64,000 nucleotides of DNA from Artocarpus heterophyllus. Its lineage: Eukaryota; Streptophyta; Magnoliopsida; Rosales; Moraceae. A program made the position numbers and the translations under genes. A model generated the notes under the pieces. It searched no databases and was not told the DNA's origin. It worked only from the letters and a program-made list of their open reading frames with translations. Positions 45,390 through 56,361 of this stretch are shown here, one piece after another. Position 1 is the stretch's first letter. Every line of letters begins with the position of its first letter. The stretch is taken from positions 28,670,183 to 28,734,182 of the forward strand of contig CM046347.1 in assembly GCA_025403435.1 (NCBI GenBank), written 5' to 3'.

Positions 45390-46770
45390 CTTACCACGAT
45401 AGTTTTTTATAAAAACCATCGTGAAAGGTTTTGCATCTTGACGCGTGCTTAAATTAGGGCGAGGGACTAAAAATTTTGAATATGAGACTTTTCACGACGG
45501 TTTTTACTAAAAATTTTGAATATGAGACTTTTCACGATGGTTTTTATAAAAACCATCATGAAAGGTAAATTTGGGCAGAGCACTAAAAATTTCAAATATG
45601 AGACCTTTCATGATGGTTTTTATAAAAACCGTCGTGAAAGGTTCTACATACTAAAAATTTTGAATATCGATACCTTTCACGACGGTTTTTATAAAATCTG
45701 TTGTGAAAGGTTCCGCATCTTGGCTTGTGCTAAATTTGGCCAGGGGAGTAAAAATTTTGAATATGAGACATTTCACGACAGTTTTTATAAAAACCATCGT
45801 AAAAGGTAAATTTAGGCGGCGACTAAAAATTTTGAATATGGGACCTTTTATGACGGTTTTTATAAAAACCGTAGTGAAAGGTTCTGCATCTTGGCACATA
45901 CTTAAATTTGGGCGGGGGGCTAAAAAATTCGAATATGAGACTTTTCATGATGGTTTTTTATAAAAACCGTCGTAAAAGGTAAATTTGGACGACGGACTAA
46001 AAATTTCAAATATAGGACATTTCATGACGGTTTTTATAAAAACTGTTGTGAAAGGTTCGCATACTAAATATTTCAAATATTGGGACCTTTCATGACGGTT
46101 TTTATAAAAACTATCGTGAAAGGTTTCGCATACTAAAAATTTTGAATATCGGAACCTTTCACAATGGTTTTTATAAAAACTGTCGTGAAAGGTTTCGCAT
46201 CTTGACGCGTGCTTAAATTTGGGCGGGGGACTAAAAATTTCGAATATGGGAACTTTCACGACGATTTTTATAAAAACCTTCATGAAAGGTTCTGCATTTT
46301 GGCGCGTGCTTAAATTTAGGCGGGGGACTAAAAATTTTAAATATCGGACCTTTCACGATGGTTTTTATAAAAACTATTGTGAAATCTTTCGCATCTTGGC
46401 GCGTGCTTAAATTTGGGCGGGGGACTAAAAATTTCAAATATGAAACCTTTCACGACGGTTTTTATAAAAGCCGTTGTGAAAGGTTCCGCATCTTGGCGCG
46501 TGCTTAAATTTGGGCGAGGGACTAAAAATTTCAAATGTGTGACCTTTGATGATGGTTTTTATAAAAACTGTCATGAAATGTTACATATCTTGGTGCATGC
46601 TTAAATTTGGGCAGGGGACTAAAAATTTTGAATATGAGACCTTTCATGACGGTTTTTATAAAAACCATCGTGAAAGGTAAATTTGGGTGGCGGACTAAAA
46701 ATTTTGAATATGGGACCTTTCACGATAGTTTTTTTAAAAACCGTCATGAAAGGTTCTGCATATTCAAAAT
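45390..46770. repeat. Array of about 16 palindromic subterminal repeats
   Basis: Each unit is a hairpin of about 38 bp (CCTTTCACGACGGTTTTTA joined to its own reverse complement). Units are spaced 65-110 bp apart with partly conserved spacers (for example GCATCTTGGCGCGTGC). Frames through it repeat TFHDGFYKNR-like peptides and are not genes. In CACTA elements subterminal repeats bind the transposase accessory protein; here the array is unusually long. Confidence 0.85.
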
Positions 46771-46849
46771 TTTTAATCCCCCGCCCAAATTTAAGCACGC
46801 ACCAATGCGATGGCTTTCCCTATATATTCAAAATTTCTCCAACTCAAAC

Positions 46850-47560
46850 CCTCTCTAACTCTCAAACCTGCTTCTCTCTCCCCTTTCTCTCTCTAAGTCC
46901 TCCCCCCACGGCCCAGCCACCGACGAACCTAGTCACCCATGACATTCCATGGACTTTGACATTCTCCTGTCACTCTCTCCATGACCCCACCATCATTTAA
47001 CCTAACCCCCACCAAACTTGGTGCCGTTTGTTGCCGTTCATCCTCGTCCCTTGACATTCCATCGACTCTGCCGTCGTTTGACTCCTCCCTTGATGTTCTT
47101 CTGACTCCACCACTGTTGGTAAGTTTCAAACCATTAGTTTTAGTTTTAGTGTTATAGTTAGTTTAAACTTAGCATTATTTGGTTATTTTAGTGTTATTTA
47201 GCTTTAGTTTTAGTTTTAATATTACTTACATTACTTTGTTATTTGCAATTTAGTATATGTTACTTGTATTTGCTGTTTGAAAGAACTTTGAACAACATTT
47301 AGCATTTTGACATGGGAATAGGTTACTTTTTTGTGTTTATGATGCCTAAGTATTATTGTGATACCCACCACATGTTTGATGAAAAGCTTCTATGACTATG
47401 TATTTGTGTTTTATTTAATTAGTTTTATTTTCAATATTTTTATAAATTCTATTTATTTTTATTATCGTTTCTTTACCTCACACATAAAGACATGGACTTA
47501 GATACCAAGAATCCATCAACTCTTGTGCAAGCATAAAAAGAGTACATGACTTTACAATGT
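46850..47560 (+). other. Non-repeat core of CACTA element, possibly captured or relict exon
   Basis: A CT-rich block at 46855-46900 is followed by C-rich, codon-like sequence to a splice-donor-like TTGGTAAGTT at about 47116. An AT-rich stretch and a second short open segment around 47490-47540 follow. The arrangement resembles promoter, first exon, intron and second exon, but frames are short and nothing is recognisable. It could be a remnant of the transposase gene or a host fragment. Confidence 0.4.
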
Positions 47561-47699
47561 AACTATATATATATGATATTGTAAAAATTTTATAGTTCAA
47601 TGTAATTATGTGATTATGAAGTCAGGGGATTGTATTAATGGTGAAAATATGAGGCTATTCATATTATGGGAAACCAAAAATTTTGGTTATTTTTTTTCA

Positions 47700-48060
47700 C
47701 TTCAGACCAACTTTTTCACGACAGTTTTTATGAAAACCGTCATGAAACAAAGCCTTATACGACAGTTTTTATGAAAACCATCATGTAAGGCATGGAATAC
47801 ACGACAGTTTTCATTAAAACCATCATGTAAGCTCTTGCCTTACACGACGGTTTTTATGAAATCCGTTGTGTAAGATTAACGTTTCACAATAGTTTTTGGT
47901 GAAAACCATCGCGGTAGCCTCGTCTCAAGATCCTAAAACCCCTCCAAAATAAGGATTCCATGACAGTAAAAAACCATCGTGATAAGTTTTGTTAGTACCA
48001 CGACGGTTTTTTAACCATCATAAAAACATACCACGACGGTTTTAAACCATCATGTAATCT
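47700..48060. repeat. Right subterminal palindromic repeats of CACTA element
   Basis: About six units of CACGACAGTTTTTATGAAAACCGTCATG type, then shorter CCACGACGGTTTTTTAACC units towards the right end. The ATG-centred loop differs from the ATA-centred loop of the left array. Confidence 0.82.
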
Positions 48061-48076
48061 ACAATTTCTATTAGTG

Positions 48077-49225
48077 ATTGGAGCTGGGAATTATGTATAA
48101 CTTACAAAAGGACCTTTGTAATTTTTTCTTTTATTTTTTTTTATGGGTTGTAATTTTAATTATCCAAAATGACCCAGTCAAAAATCTCTTATTTATTTTC
48201 ATGCTTTATTTTCATGTGATGATTGTGATAACATGTTCATGCATTATAACATGTCATCTAAGAAAGTGCCCACTTATAGTTATTGTAACATGACATGCAT
48301 ATTATTTTTTTTATAAAGGTGTTGATAAAATGATTTAATATGTGTTAGAATTAATTTAATGAGATTAAAATAATTGGGTTGGTTTTATAGAATCTTAATT
48401 TATTAATCAACCGAATAATATGAATTAGTTTTAATAGTTAAGACTTGGTAAAATTCACATTAATTCTAAGTTATCTAATTTTAAATTGTTTAATATTGGG
48501 TAACTTAGATAATTCATAATAAATTTAGATTTTTAGAAAATCTGGTAATTTATTTAAGTGTAAGTAGAATTGGATTCTATTAATACATAATATAACCTAG
48601 TAATTAATTTTTTTTATTTACTAGAATTATGAAACATATGATGTTTTACAAGATAAAACACATCTTTTAAAATAATGAGTGGGAGAAGGTAATATGACAA
48701 TATAACCTACGGTCTCTACTATTAGCACAACACCGTAAGATTTAAGTGGCACCTTGCGATGCCTTGATTTCGTCCTCCCTACGGAGGGTGTCCATTTAAA
48801 TCAATACCAAGGTTGGCTTCCTATAGATAGGATTTTATAATGTATTTCAAAATTGACCTACCCCCACAGCGGTAATTTTGAGTTAAGTTGTTAAAATCTA
48901 AAATAGTGAGTTACACTCATAAAGACATAATTAAATTGTTAATTATATCTTGACCAAAATAAACAGTTATTAATAAATATAGAAAATATGAGATATTTTG
49001 AATATATTTATTAATTGAGAATGTCTCAATTCAATTCATAAATAATTTGACCTACCCTATGGTGGCACTTTATTTATTAAAATTGAATAATCGTGGAATT
49101 AGTAAAATATTATTTTCTGTTTTTCCATATGCATCATGCATCACGTTTACTATTCCAAAACATATATTTATGATGTTTATGCAACCATTTAATTTATGTT
49201 ATTTTATTTATTTATTACAGCAACA
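48077..49225 (+). other. Copia-B leader, right of CACTA insertion
   Basis: Non-coding AT-rich leader continuing from 45155. It ends with TTTATTACAG just before the gag ATG, an acceptor-like site in the same position as in Copia-A. Several short frames here are chance. Confidence 0.65.
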
Positions 49226-49952
49226 ATGTCTAATCCAATCATCGCTATTCTCTCAAATGAAAAATTAACCGGAGATAATTTTGTCAAGTGGAAGAGTAAC
49301 ATGAACATTGTATTAATTTGCAAAAATTATAAGTTTGTCCTGACGGAGGAATGTCCTCCATTGCCCGCTGCCAATGCTCCTCGTAATGTACGAAAAGCAT
49401 ATGATTGTTGGATCTAGGCAAACAACAAGGCCTGCTGCTTTCTTTTGGCTGGCATGTCTGAAGTACTTAGGATGACGCACGAAAGCATGGAGACTGCTTA
49501 TGAGATAATGCAGTCTCTACAAGACATGTTTGGCAAACCTTTTGAAAAGGCATGCGACGAAGCCGTTAAGGTGGTAATGAATGCCAAAATGAAGGCAGGG
49601 ATTTCAGTCAGAGGACATGTTCTCAACATGGTTAACAATCTCCATGAGGCTGAGGTGAATAGGGTTGTGATAGATGAAGCCACACAGGTGGGGATGATTC
49701 TAGAAACCCTCTCCCCTACGTTCCTTCAGTTCAAAAGCAACTATTTCATGAACAAGCTGAAATATAATATGATTGAGTTGCTTAATGAGCTATAAACCTT
49801 CGAGTCTATTTCAAAAGAAAAGAGTAAAGAAGGTGAGGTAAATGTTGTAGAAGCTCAACCCTCCTCTTCTACTCGAAAGAATAAGAAGAGGAAGAGGATT
49901 GAAGGAAGTGGTAAGTCTAAAAATGGAGGGCAACCTAAGAAGAACAAAAGCT
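49226..49952 (+). pseudogene. Copia-B gag, truncated
   Basis: Starts ATG 49226 (MSNPIIAILSNEKLTGDNF), a typical plant copia Gag N-terminus; the preceding residues of the longer open frame are leader. Stops occur at about 49415 (KAYDCWI then TAG, normally followed by WANNKA-like residues) and 49794. Between them is an open Gag core (49445-49795, with LQDMFG and LSPTFLQFKSNY). A Lys/Arg-rich stretch follows (RKNKKRKR) that would precede the zinc knuckle. The sequence is cut near 49953 by a reverse Copia-A fragment, so the nucleocapsid and pol are missing. Confidence 0.85.
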
Positions 49953-51880
49953 TCCTTAAACAGGACATGAGCCGGATATCCCCATATGCGAATATGGTTT
50001 AAGGATGTCTTCCTGCCCGTTCATAACTCGTGAGGAGTTTTAGAGACCGATTTTGAAGGCACATTGTTCAAAAGATAGCATGTAGTTTGTAGTGCATATC
50101 CCCAAAAAGATAAAGACAATGATGAATAACTCATCATGGACCTAATCATGTCCAATAAAGTCTTATTTCTTCTTTCTGCTATGCCATTCTGCTACAGAGT
50201 GCCCGACACAGCCAAATGGGATAAAATCCCATTCTCTAATAAGTGTCCCAAGAACTCATTAGAATGGTATTCTCCACCTCGATCAAATCGAAGTGCCTTT
50301 ATGGGTCTACCCAATTGCTTTTTCACTTTAGCCTGAAACTCCTTGAACTTGTCAAAAGTTTCACTTTTATGGTGCATCAGCTACACAAACCCATATCTTG
50401 AGTAATCGTCAATAAAAGTAATGAAGTACTCACACCCTCCTCGTGCCCAGATGTTCATTGGTCTGCAAACATCGCTATGCACAAGTTCTAGAACCCCTTA
50501 CCTTTAAGTGACTTAAAGGTCCATCCCTTACCAGCCTTTGAATCCTATTTAGGTTAATATGACAAAGGCACAAATGCCAAAGATAAGACTTATTAGAGTG
50601 AGAAGTTTTAAGTCTTTTAGAGTTATTATCATTCATCTCAGCATTAAGCAGTAAGTCCATCTTAGGTTTAATAAAATATAGATTATTTTGCATCCATCTA
50701 AAACGGAAAAAAGATTTGCTTTTACGAATCACCACTTTATCATTAAAAGAAACCAAATAGGAGTCTTTCTATAAACAAGCTACAGAAATTAAATTCCTTT
50801 AAATTTAGGAACATAAAAACAATCTTGCAAAAATAAATTCCTATAATTATCAAAATAAAGATGGACGTCTCCCACTACTTTCGTTGAGGCCAAAGATCCA
50901 TCGTCCATCCGAAGTGTGAAGTCTTCATGTAGTAGACTTCTCGTTTCTTTGAACCCTTATAGAGAAACACAAACATGATTAGTTGCATCGGAATTTATGA
51001 CTTAAATGTCACTGGATTCCTCAACCAAACAAGTTTCTAAATACAGAAGATCACACCTACCTCCTTTGGAAAGGAAGTCCTTGCAATGTTTCTTGATGTG
51101 CCCCACCTTCCCACAGAAGAAGCACTTAAGCTTCTTCGGGTTCTTCTTTTTCTTTTTCTTCCTCTTGGTGCTAACAAGAATAGAAGATTTCCCTTTCTTG
51201 GCCCGTTGCTTCTTTCCATTCCTAAAGTTGGGATTGGAACCAAAAGCAGCTACCAAATTGGCCTCTCCACCCCTAGGAGACTCCCTGATCAGCAGCTTGA
51301 ACTCTTGTAACTGTTTCATTAATTCTGTCAAGGTCATATCCCTTCTATTGCTTACATTAAATGTAGCTTTAAATGGAATAAATTCCTTTGATAGAGTCTC
51401 AAAGACCATAGTCATTTGAGTTTCAACATCGATGTCAGCTCCATTGGTTTGAGCCTCAGCGAGGTAACCCATGAACAACATCATGTGCTCCTTTACAGAT
51501 GTCCCTGGCCTCTGCTTATAGTTAAGAAATTTCCAAAGCGCCCCTTGCCACTTTGTTATGGCCTGGCCTCCAAACATATCCTCAAGATTATCCAAGATCT
51601 GCTTCACAGTCTCATAATCCTGATGTTGAGCCTGTAGCACGTTATTCATGCTAGCCATAACATAGCAGCGGGCCTAATCATTAGCATCTTTCCAGCAATC
51701 ATGCACTTGGATTTGCTCATTAGTTGAGTCTCCCTTAGGCTCGGGAGGACAAGGGGTTGTTAGCACAAATTTCAGTTTCTTAAAGGAGAGGACGATATCC
51801 AGGTTCCATTTCCAATCATTATAATTCTTTCCGGTTAATAGGTTTTTGTCAAGTATCAAAGATAAAGCATTTTTAGACAT
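49953..51880 (-). pseudogene. Copia-A gag to integrase fragment, broken
   Basis: Starts at ATG 51880 (MSKNALSLILDKN). A stop near 51674 ends the first Gag piece. Gag then continues open from 51658 to 51002 with a typical zinc knuckle (CFFCGKVGHIKKHC, all four ligands present) and a Lys-rich stretch before it. Protease is broken by frameshifts near 50760-51000. Pre-integrase is in 50475-50756 with a deletion at its end, and an integrase piece (GRPIKALRFDRGGEY) is in 50192-50377. Less decayed than 5499-10339 but still non-functional. Confidence 0.88.
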
Positions 51881-52837
51881 TTTTAATCTACAATAAAGAA
51901 TCGTATACCAAATATAAGCAAACATATCATAATAATTTAGTAAGATAACACAATCATGTAAAAAAAAAACAAATGTGTTTATGTATCAAAACCTTGAAAA
52001 TATTACAACCTTACAACGATAATTCCTAACTTAGAATTCAACAAGCTCCTAGGGAAGTCATGCCAAATTCAATCAAGAACACGAATCCCCTCTTGATTAA
52101 TATATGCCATCTAGAACCCGTATGATCCAGCATATATTAATAATCATTTCTTTGGCCATTAATTTTATTAATAGAGCTCCTAGGGAAGGTTAATAATAAA
52201 ATTAACGTGAGTGTATAACCATCATTTTAATATTTTATCCATGATATATAATCACGACCTAGGGGTGTGTAACCATAAATCATGCTAAAATACCTTATCC
52301 TCTTAGAGATCCAATCTAGTACATGATAGAAATCCCTTCCTAAGGATCAGGACCACCATGTTTTGGCTATGGACCAATGATGGAGGCCTTAGGTCCTCTC
52401 TTCAAAGACCTTCTCCCACTCAATCTTTTGAAATCAAGGTTTTATTTTAAAAACATGCATGAACAAATTTAATATGAGCAGCACTCCCTATTCTATATGA
52501 CATGTTATCAATAAACATGGCAAATCATATTATAATGCAGACAAGTAAAGCAATCAAACAAAGCTACAAGCAAAATAATAAATAATTGTAATATTTTGTT
52601 CCACCTTAGAGAATAGAAAATAAAGATTACAAGAGAATAATCGAAACATATTATCGATTCTTCTTCCTTGAATCTCCAGGTAGTATCCTTCTTCACGCAA
52701 TGCCCATCTTTAAGTCTTCAATCCCATATGAATTGAATACTTCATATTTCCAGTCGTATCCAAATTTAATGTCTCTCAGAATTGTCCCAAAAATAAAATT
52801 AAAACTGCACATTTTCTGGAAGAATTTCCAGCTCTCT

Positions 52838-53034
52838 GCCGGCAAGCCTATCTGGGTGATCGGCCTACTGGTCATAACCATCAGCCTACCGATCTTCAGA
52901 TTGGCCTATTGAACTGAAAGTTTGGCCTACCGCTAGTGCCACTTGATTTTTGCCACGCTGTCGGCCTGCGAAACCTCACATTCGGCCTCTGCGACCATCG
53001 GCCTGCCGAATTGGTGGGTTTGGCATGTCGACCG
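52838..53034 (-). repeat. GCCGAA palindrome cluster in leader of Copia-A fragment
   Basis: About eight degenerate units (for example ATCGGCCTACTGG, TTGGCCTACCG, TCGGCCTGCGAAA) at the same place as the cluster at 61254-61436. Decay is mostly CG to TG/CA. Confidence 0.65.
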
Positions 53035-53540
53035 AGCAGAAATCCCTAATTATAGAAAATACAATTTTTAAAGCAATTCATCAATTTTATTTTCAACAAT
53101 TCAAAAACATAAAATTAGAGACTTAGGAAATACCTGGGAGCACAATCATCAATCTTCTAGATCTGCCTTCTAGATCAGTCTTCTCGATCCATCTTCTTTG
53201 AATAATTATTTAATTACAAAAATCTTACAAAATTAAATAATAATTCCTAGACGAAGATGATAGTCTGCCATCTAATTACATGAAAAACCTAGATACACAT
53301 TCTAACCTCTAAGGAACCATAACCAGTGTAAATTAATTAATAATAAATAATTAAATAACCATTTAATCAACCATAATAATTAATAAACATTCACCACATA
53401 ATCCATGACACAATATTAATATATAGAAACATAGAGTGCCAACTCTCTACAAAATTAAATTCAAGCATAGGAGAGATTAAGATCACAAAATTTATACATA
53501 TAACCTGATCACAAACTCGTTAATTTATGTAAAAACCGTG

Positions 53541-53553
53541 GCTCTGATATCAA
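53541..53553 (-). other. Primer binding site, Copia-A fragment
   Basis: GGCTCTGATATCA on the plus strand (TGATATCAGAGCC on the element strand), one change from the tRNA-Met site, one base from the LTR at 53555. Confidence 0.88.
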
Positions 53554-53554
53554 T

Positions 53555-54360
53555 TGTTAGAAAAATAGACGTAGTGGAATTTTAAAAATTTTATATCAAA
53601 GTATTTTCCAAAACACAAGTTTGACATGCTATATGCATAAATTAACAAGATGTTACTAATCTTTTGTGTGCCGAGAAAAAGCTTCTACAATCAGTTGAAG
53701 AAAAGTAACGTTCAGAAGAGCCTCAACCAACTACGTCTTCTTTGCTATTCTCTATCCACCGATTGGAGTGAGTGTGGACTCACACGTATAGCTCTTCCAC
53801 CAGGTGACTCTCCTTCCAACCAATTGAGAGAAACCCAAGCAAATATTCATGGATGTGTGAACAAGAACTCTCAGGGATTTTCCAGATTCTCACCAGCAGA
53901 GTATCACCTTAATCTCTCAATTGATCTAAATAACTTATGTGGCTTACTCCTATTTATAGAGGTTAGGTCAGGGTCAGTCCTTATCATATACATCTCAAAA
54001 TTCGAATCTAATCAAATTCGGATCAATATCTGATAAGATCTGTGTAAAAACGCGTGATCTTATCCTTCACTCATTGGTAGGCCGATCAGGATGACCGGCA
54101 GGCCAAACAGGCCCCATCGATAGGTCAAACTTGAGGATCGACATGCCAAACTACCGATTAATATCTCAACGAATCTTTTATTTTCCACCCGAGATTCTAT
54201 TGGAAAAAGTGTCAGTTTTAATTCAAATAACCCAATAGAAAAGTTATATGATTAAAACAACTTTATCTAGATAGTCTCTAGGAAAATAAATGAATTCCTA
54301 AAAATTCTACAAGTTTTTCTTGATCAAATTTATTCAAAATTAAATCAACCGATAAACATA
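53555..54360 (-). repeat. Copia-A 5' LTR, truncated by CACTA insertion
   Basis: Starts TGTTAGAAAAATAG and runs 806 bp into the LTR, then stops at the CACTA terminus at 54361. The rest of the LTR should lie beyond the window, after the other end of that CACTA element. Contains a GCCGAA cluster at 54070-54155. Confidence 0.88.
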
Positions 54361-54380
54361 CACTACTACAAACTGTGCAT
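54361..54380 (+). mobile_element. CACTA terminus, split by Copia-A; continues at 63937
   Basis: CACTACTACAAACTGTGCAT is a classical CACTA left terminus directly abutting the broken LTR. After removal of the Copia-A element (54381-63931) and its 5-bp duplication, it joins TCCACGACGG at 63937, the subterminal repeat of the same type as in the element at 45156-48076. The candidate 3-bp duplication is ATA (54358-54360). Confidence 0.85.
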
Positions 54381-56361
54381 TGTTGGAAACAAAGTGCGCA
54401 ACAGAATTTAAAAAAAAATTTCCATCAGAGTAATTTTCAAAACACAAGTTTGACATGTTATATGTATAAATTAGGCAGATCTTACTAACCCCTGTGTGCC
54501 GAAGAACCTCCGCAACCTGTGTAGAGAAGTAACGTTCCAGAAGAGCCTCAACCAACTGGTCTTCTTTGCTATTCTCTATCCACAACCAGAGTGAGTGTGG
54601 GCTCACACGTACAGCTCTTCCACCGGTGACTCTCCTTCCAACCAATAGAGAGAACCCAAAGCTAGTGTTCGTGATTTGTGAACAAAAGCTCTCAGGGAGT
54701 TTTCAGATGCTCACTAGAAGAGTATCACTCTTAATCTCTCAAATTGATCTAGTAAATCATGAGACTCACTCCCTTTTTATACTATTGGTCCTGGGGTCAG
54801 TCCTATCAGATTAGGTCTCAAAAATCGAAACAGAATCAAGTTCATCAATATCTAAAGATCCACGCGTGAAAACGCGTAATCTTATCTCTCGATCGACACC
54901 AACAGCCTGATCGGCAGGCCGAACAGGCCATCGGGCCGAACATGTCATCGAGGCCGAACTCCGAGAAAAATCTCCACAATCTTTATTTTCCACCTGAGAT
55001 TCTAAAGGATAAAGTCTCAGTTTTGATTCAAATAACCCAATAGAAAAGTATCTGATCAAAACAAACTTTATCAAGATAATCTCTAAGAAAATAAATCAAT
55101 TCATAATAATTCTACAAGTTTATCTTGTTCTAATTGTCCAAAATTAAAAACCGATAAACAGACAAGAATTATCTGATCGCAATAATTCAACAAGTTTATG
55201 AACTAATTTCTTACAAATTAATTCAACCGATAAACAGACATGAATTATTTGATTCTTATAAATTTTAAACCAATCTGATAAATCCGACATAAGTCACCAA
55301 TTATTGGAAAAGCACGCCGTGTCGTTACAGGATTTTGTGAGCTAGCAAAGGGGACCAAAATGGACCTATAAAGTTCAAGCTCATGATAATTATGAAACCC
55401 AATATCCCAGATATACATTTCACAATTATCAACTCCAACGCTACTCCACTAAAAGCTTGGAGCTGCACTCTCGAACTTTATAGAATTACGAAGCTCGTGT
55501 AGCTAAGTCTCCATGACATATCATAGTGTATCGCATCCCCATATGATCATCCATAATCGGCTTAAGGACAAGTTCTGTCTTACCTTCCCGATTATTTTTA
55601 TCTTACGTTCCATTGTCGCACATTAGAAAACTTACCATCCAAAGATAGTATACCATTCGATTACCCTATGTATCTAAATGGTTGAGCGCTCCAATTTTTC
55701 AATTACTAGGACAACGCATATAAGAGGATATCATTACTCCTAAAGAGGAGCCTATGGATTCCATATCTATGAATAACAAGTCTACGCTATCAAGAGTCAT
55801 GCCTACAATGTACCAGCATGCGTACCACTATAGAGATGTGGGAGTCACCATTGGTACATCAAAAGATAAAGTCGAGACAACGGGCCCATTATTCATCTCA
55901 GGATTAAGATATAATACAATGATTGTCTAAAGTGAAGCGATTTGCCAAGACAGAATTATTCATCCAAATCAATTCACTTATGTCCCGATCCAACACATTG
56001 TCACCTATGACAACGTGCCAATGTTCTATTCACAGAGTCCAACTCTGATGGCGAAGACAAACCATCTCCCAAAAGGGATATAGACAACATAACAATCTTT
56101 ACATGAATAAAGCGCCCAACTTTATTCCCTCGATTGCGGATCATATATTTTAGACCATCACCTTAAGATCGTGTCTACCGCATAATCATCCCATCATATG
56201 CCCAATCTTAAGGTTTAGACTGACTCTTTGCTTATCATACATTCAACAAATGAACGTAAAGAGGACAATATTTGGTATATATAAATGAATAAATTCTTTA
56301 TTGATAAAAATGTCTCCAAAAACGTATTACATTTTTACTCCTTAGGCATACATGTCTAACA
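54381..56361 (-). repeat. Copia-A 3' LTR (reverse element)
   Basis: TGTTGGAAAC to GTCTAACA, 1981 bp against 2004 bp for the partner; the difference is spread over many small gaps. GCCGAA cluster at about 54895-54962 with missing bases. Confidence 0.94.

Larger units (their letters stand above)
45156..48076. mobile_element. Non-autonomous CACTA transposon, 2.9 kb
   Basis: Left end CACTACAACAAATTCGAG and inverted right end CACTAATAGAAATTGTAG (both followed by ATTA on their own strand), flanked by a perfect 3-bp duplication ATT (45153-45155 and 48077-48079). Removing it and one ATT restores the Copia-B leader. It carries long arrays of subterminal inverted repeats (CACGACGG...CCGTCGTG) and no transposase domain, so it depends on enzyme from elsewhere. 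A second, internal CACTACTAGAATC terminus at 45366 suggests a duplicated left end or an older nested element. Confidence 0.92.
42488..49952 (+). mobile_element. Ty1/copia element Copia-B, forward, 3' part lost or outside window
   Basis: Forward LTR 42488-44509, primer site 44512-44524, a leader interrupted by a CACTA element (45156-48076), then gag from 49226 to a breakpoint near 49953. Excluding the CACTA insertion the leader is about 1.8 kb. Pol and the 3' LTR are absent; they may lie beyond the window or be deleted. Its Gag and LTR differ clearly from Copia-A. Confidence 0.85.
49953..54360 (-). mobile_element. Copia-A fragment, reverse, 5' half of an element
   Basis: On the minus strand: part of the 5' LTR (53555-54360), primer site (53541-53553), leader, gag, protease and the first part of integrase, ending abruptly at 49953 inside integrase. 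The RT, RNase H and 3' LTR are missing. The join with Copia-B gag lies within a shared CCTTAAACAGG-like stretch, suggesting an end-joining or microhomology junction. About 70 bp of the pre-integrase region is deleted near 50505. Confidence 0.88.

Noticed and set aside
45516..46604. Several frames with repeated TFHDGFYKNR-like units
   Set aside because: Translations of the CACTA subterminal hairpin array; not protein repeats.
45390..46770. CRISPR-like regularly spaced palindromic repeats
   Set aside because: Units are imperfect hairpins with related, not unique, spacers inside a CACTA transposon in plant DNA; no cas genes.
54811..55074. Short minus-strand frame in a Copia-A LTR
   Set aside because: LTR sequence; the homologous stretch in the partner LTR has a different frame because of indels.
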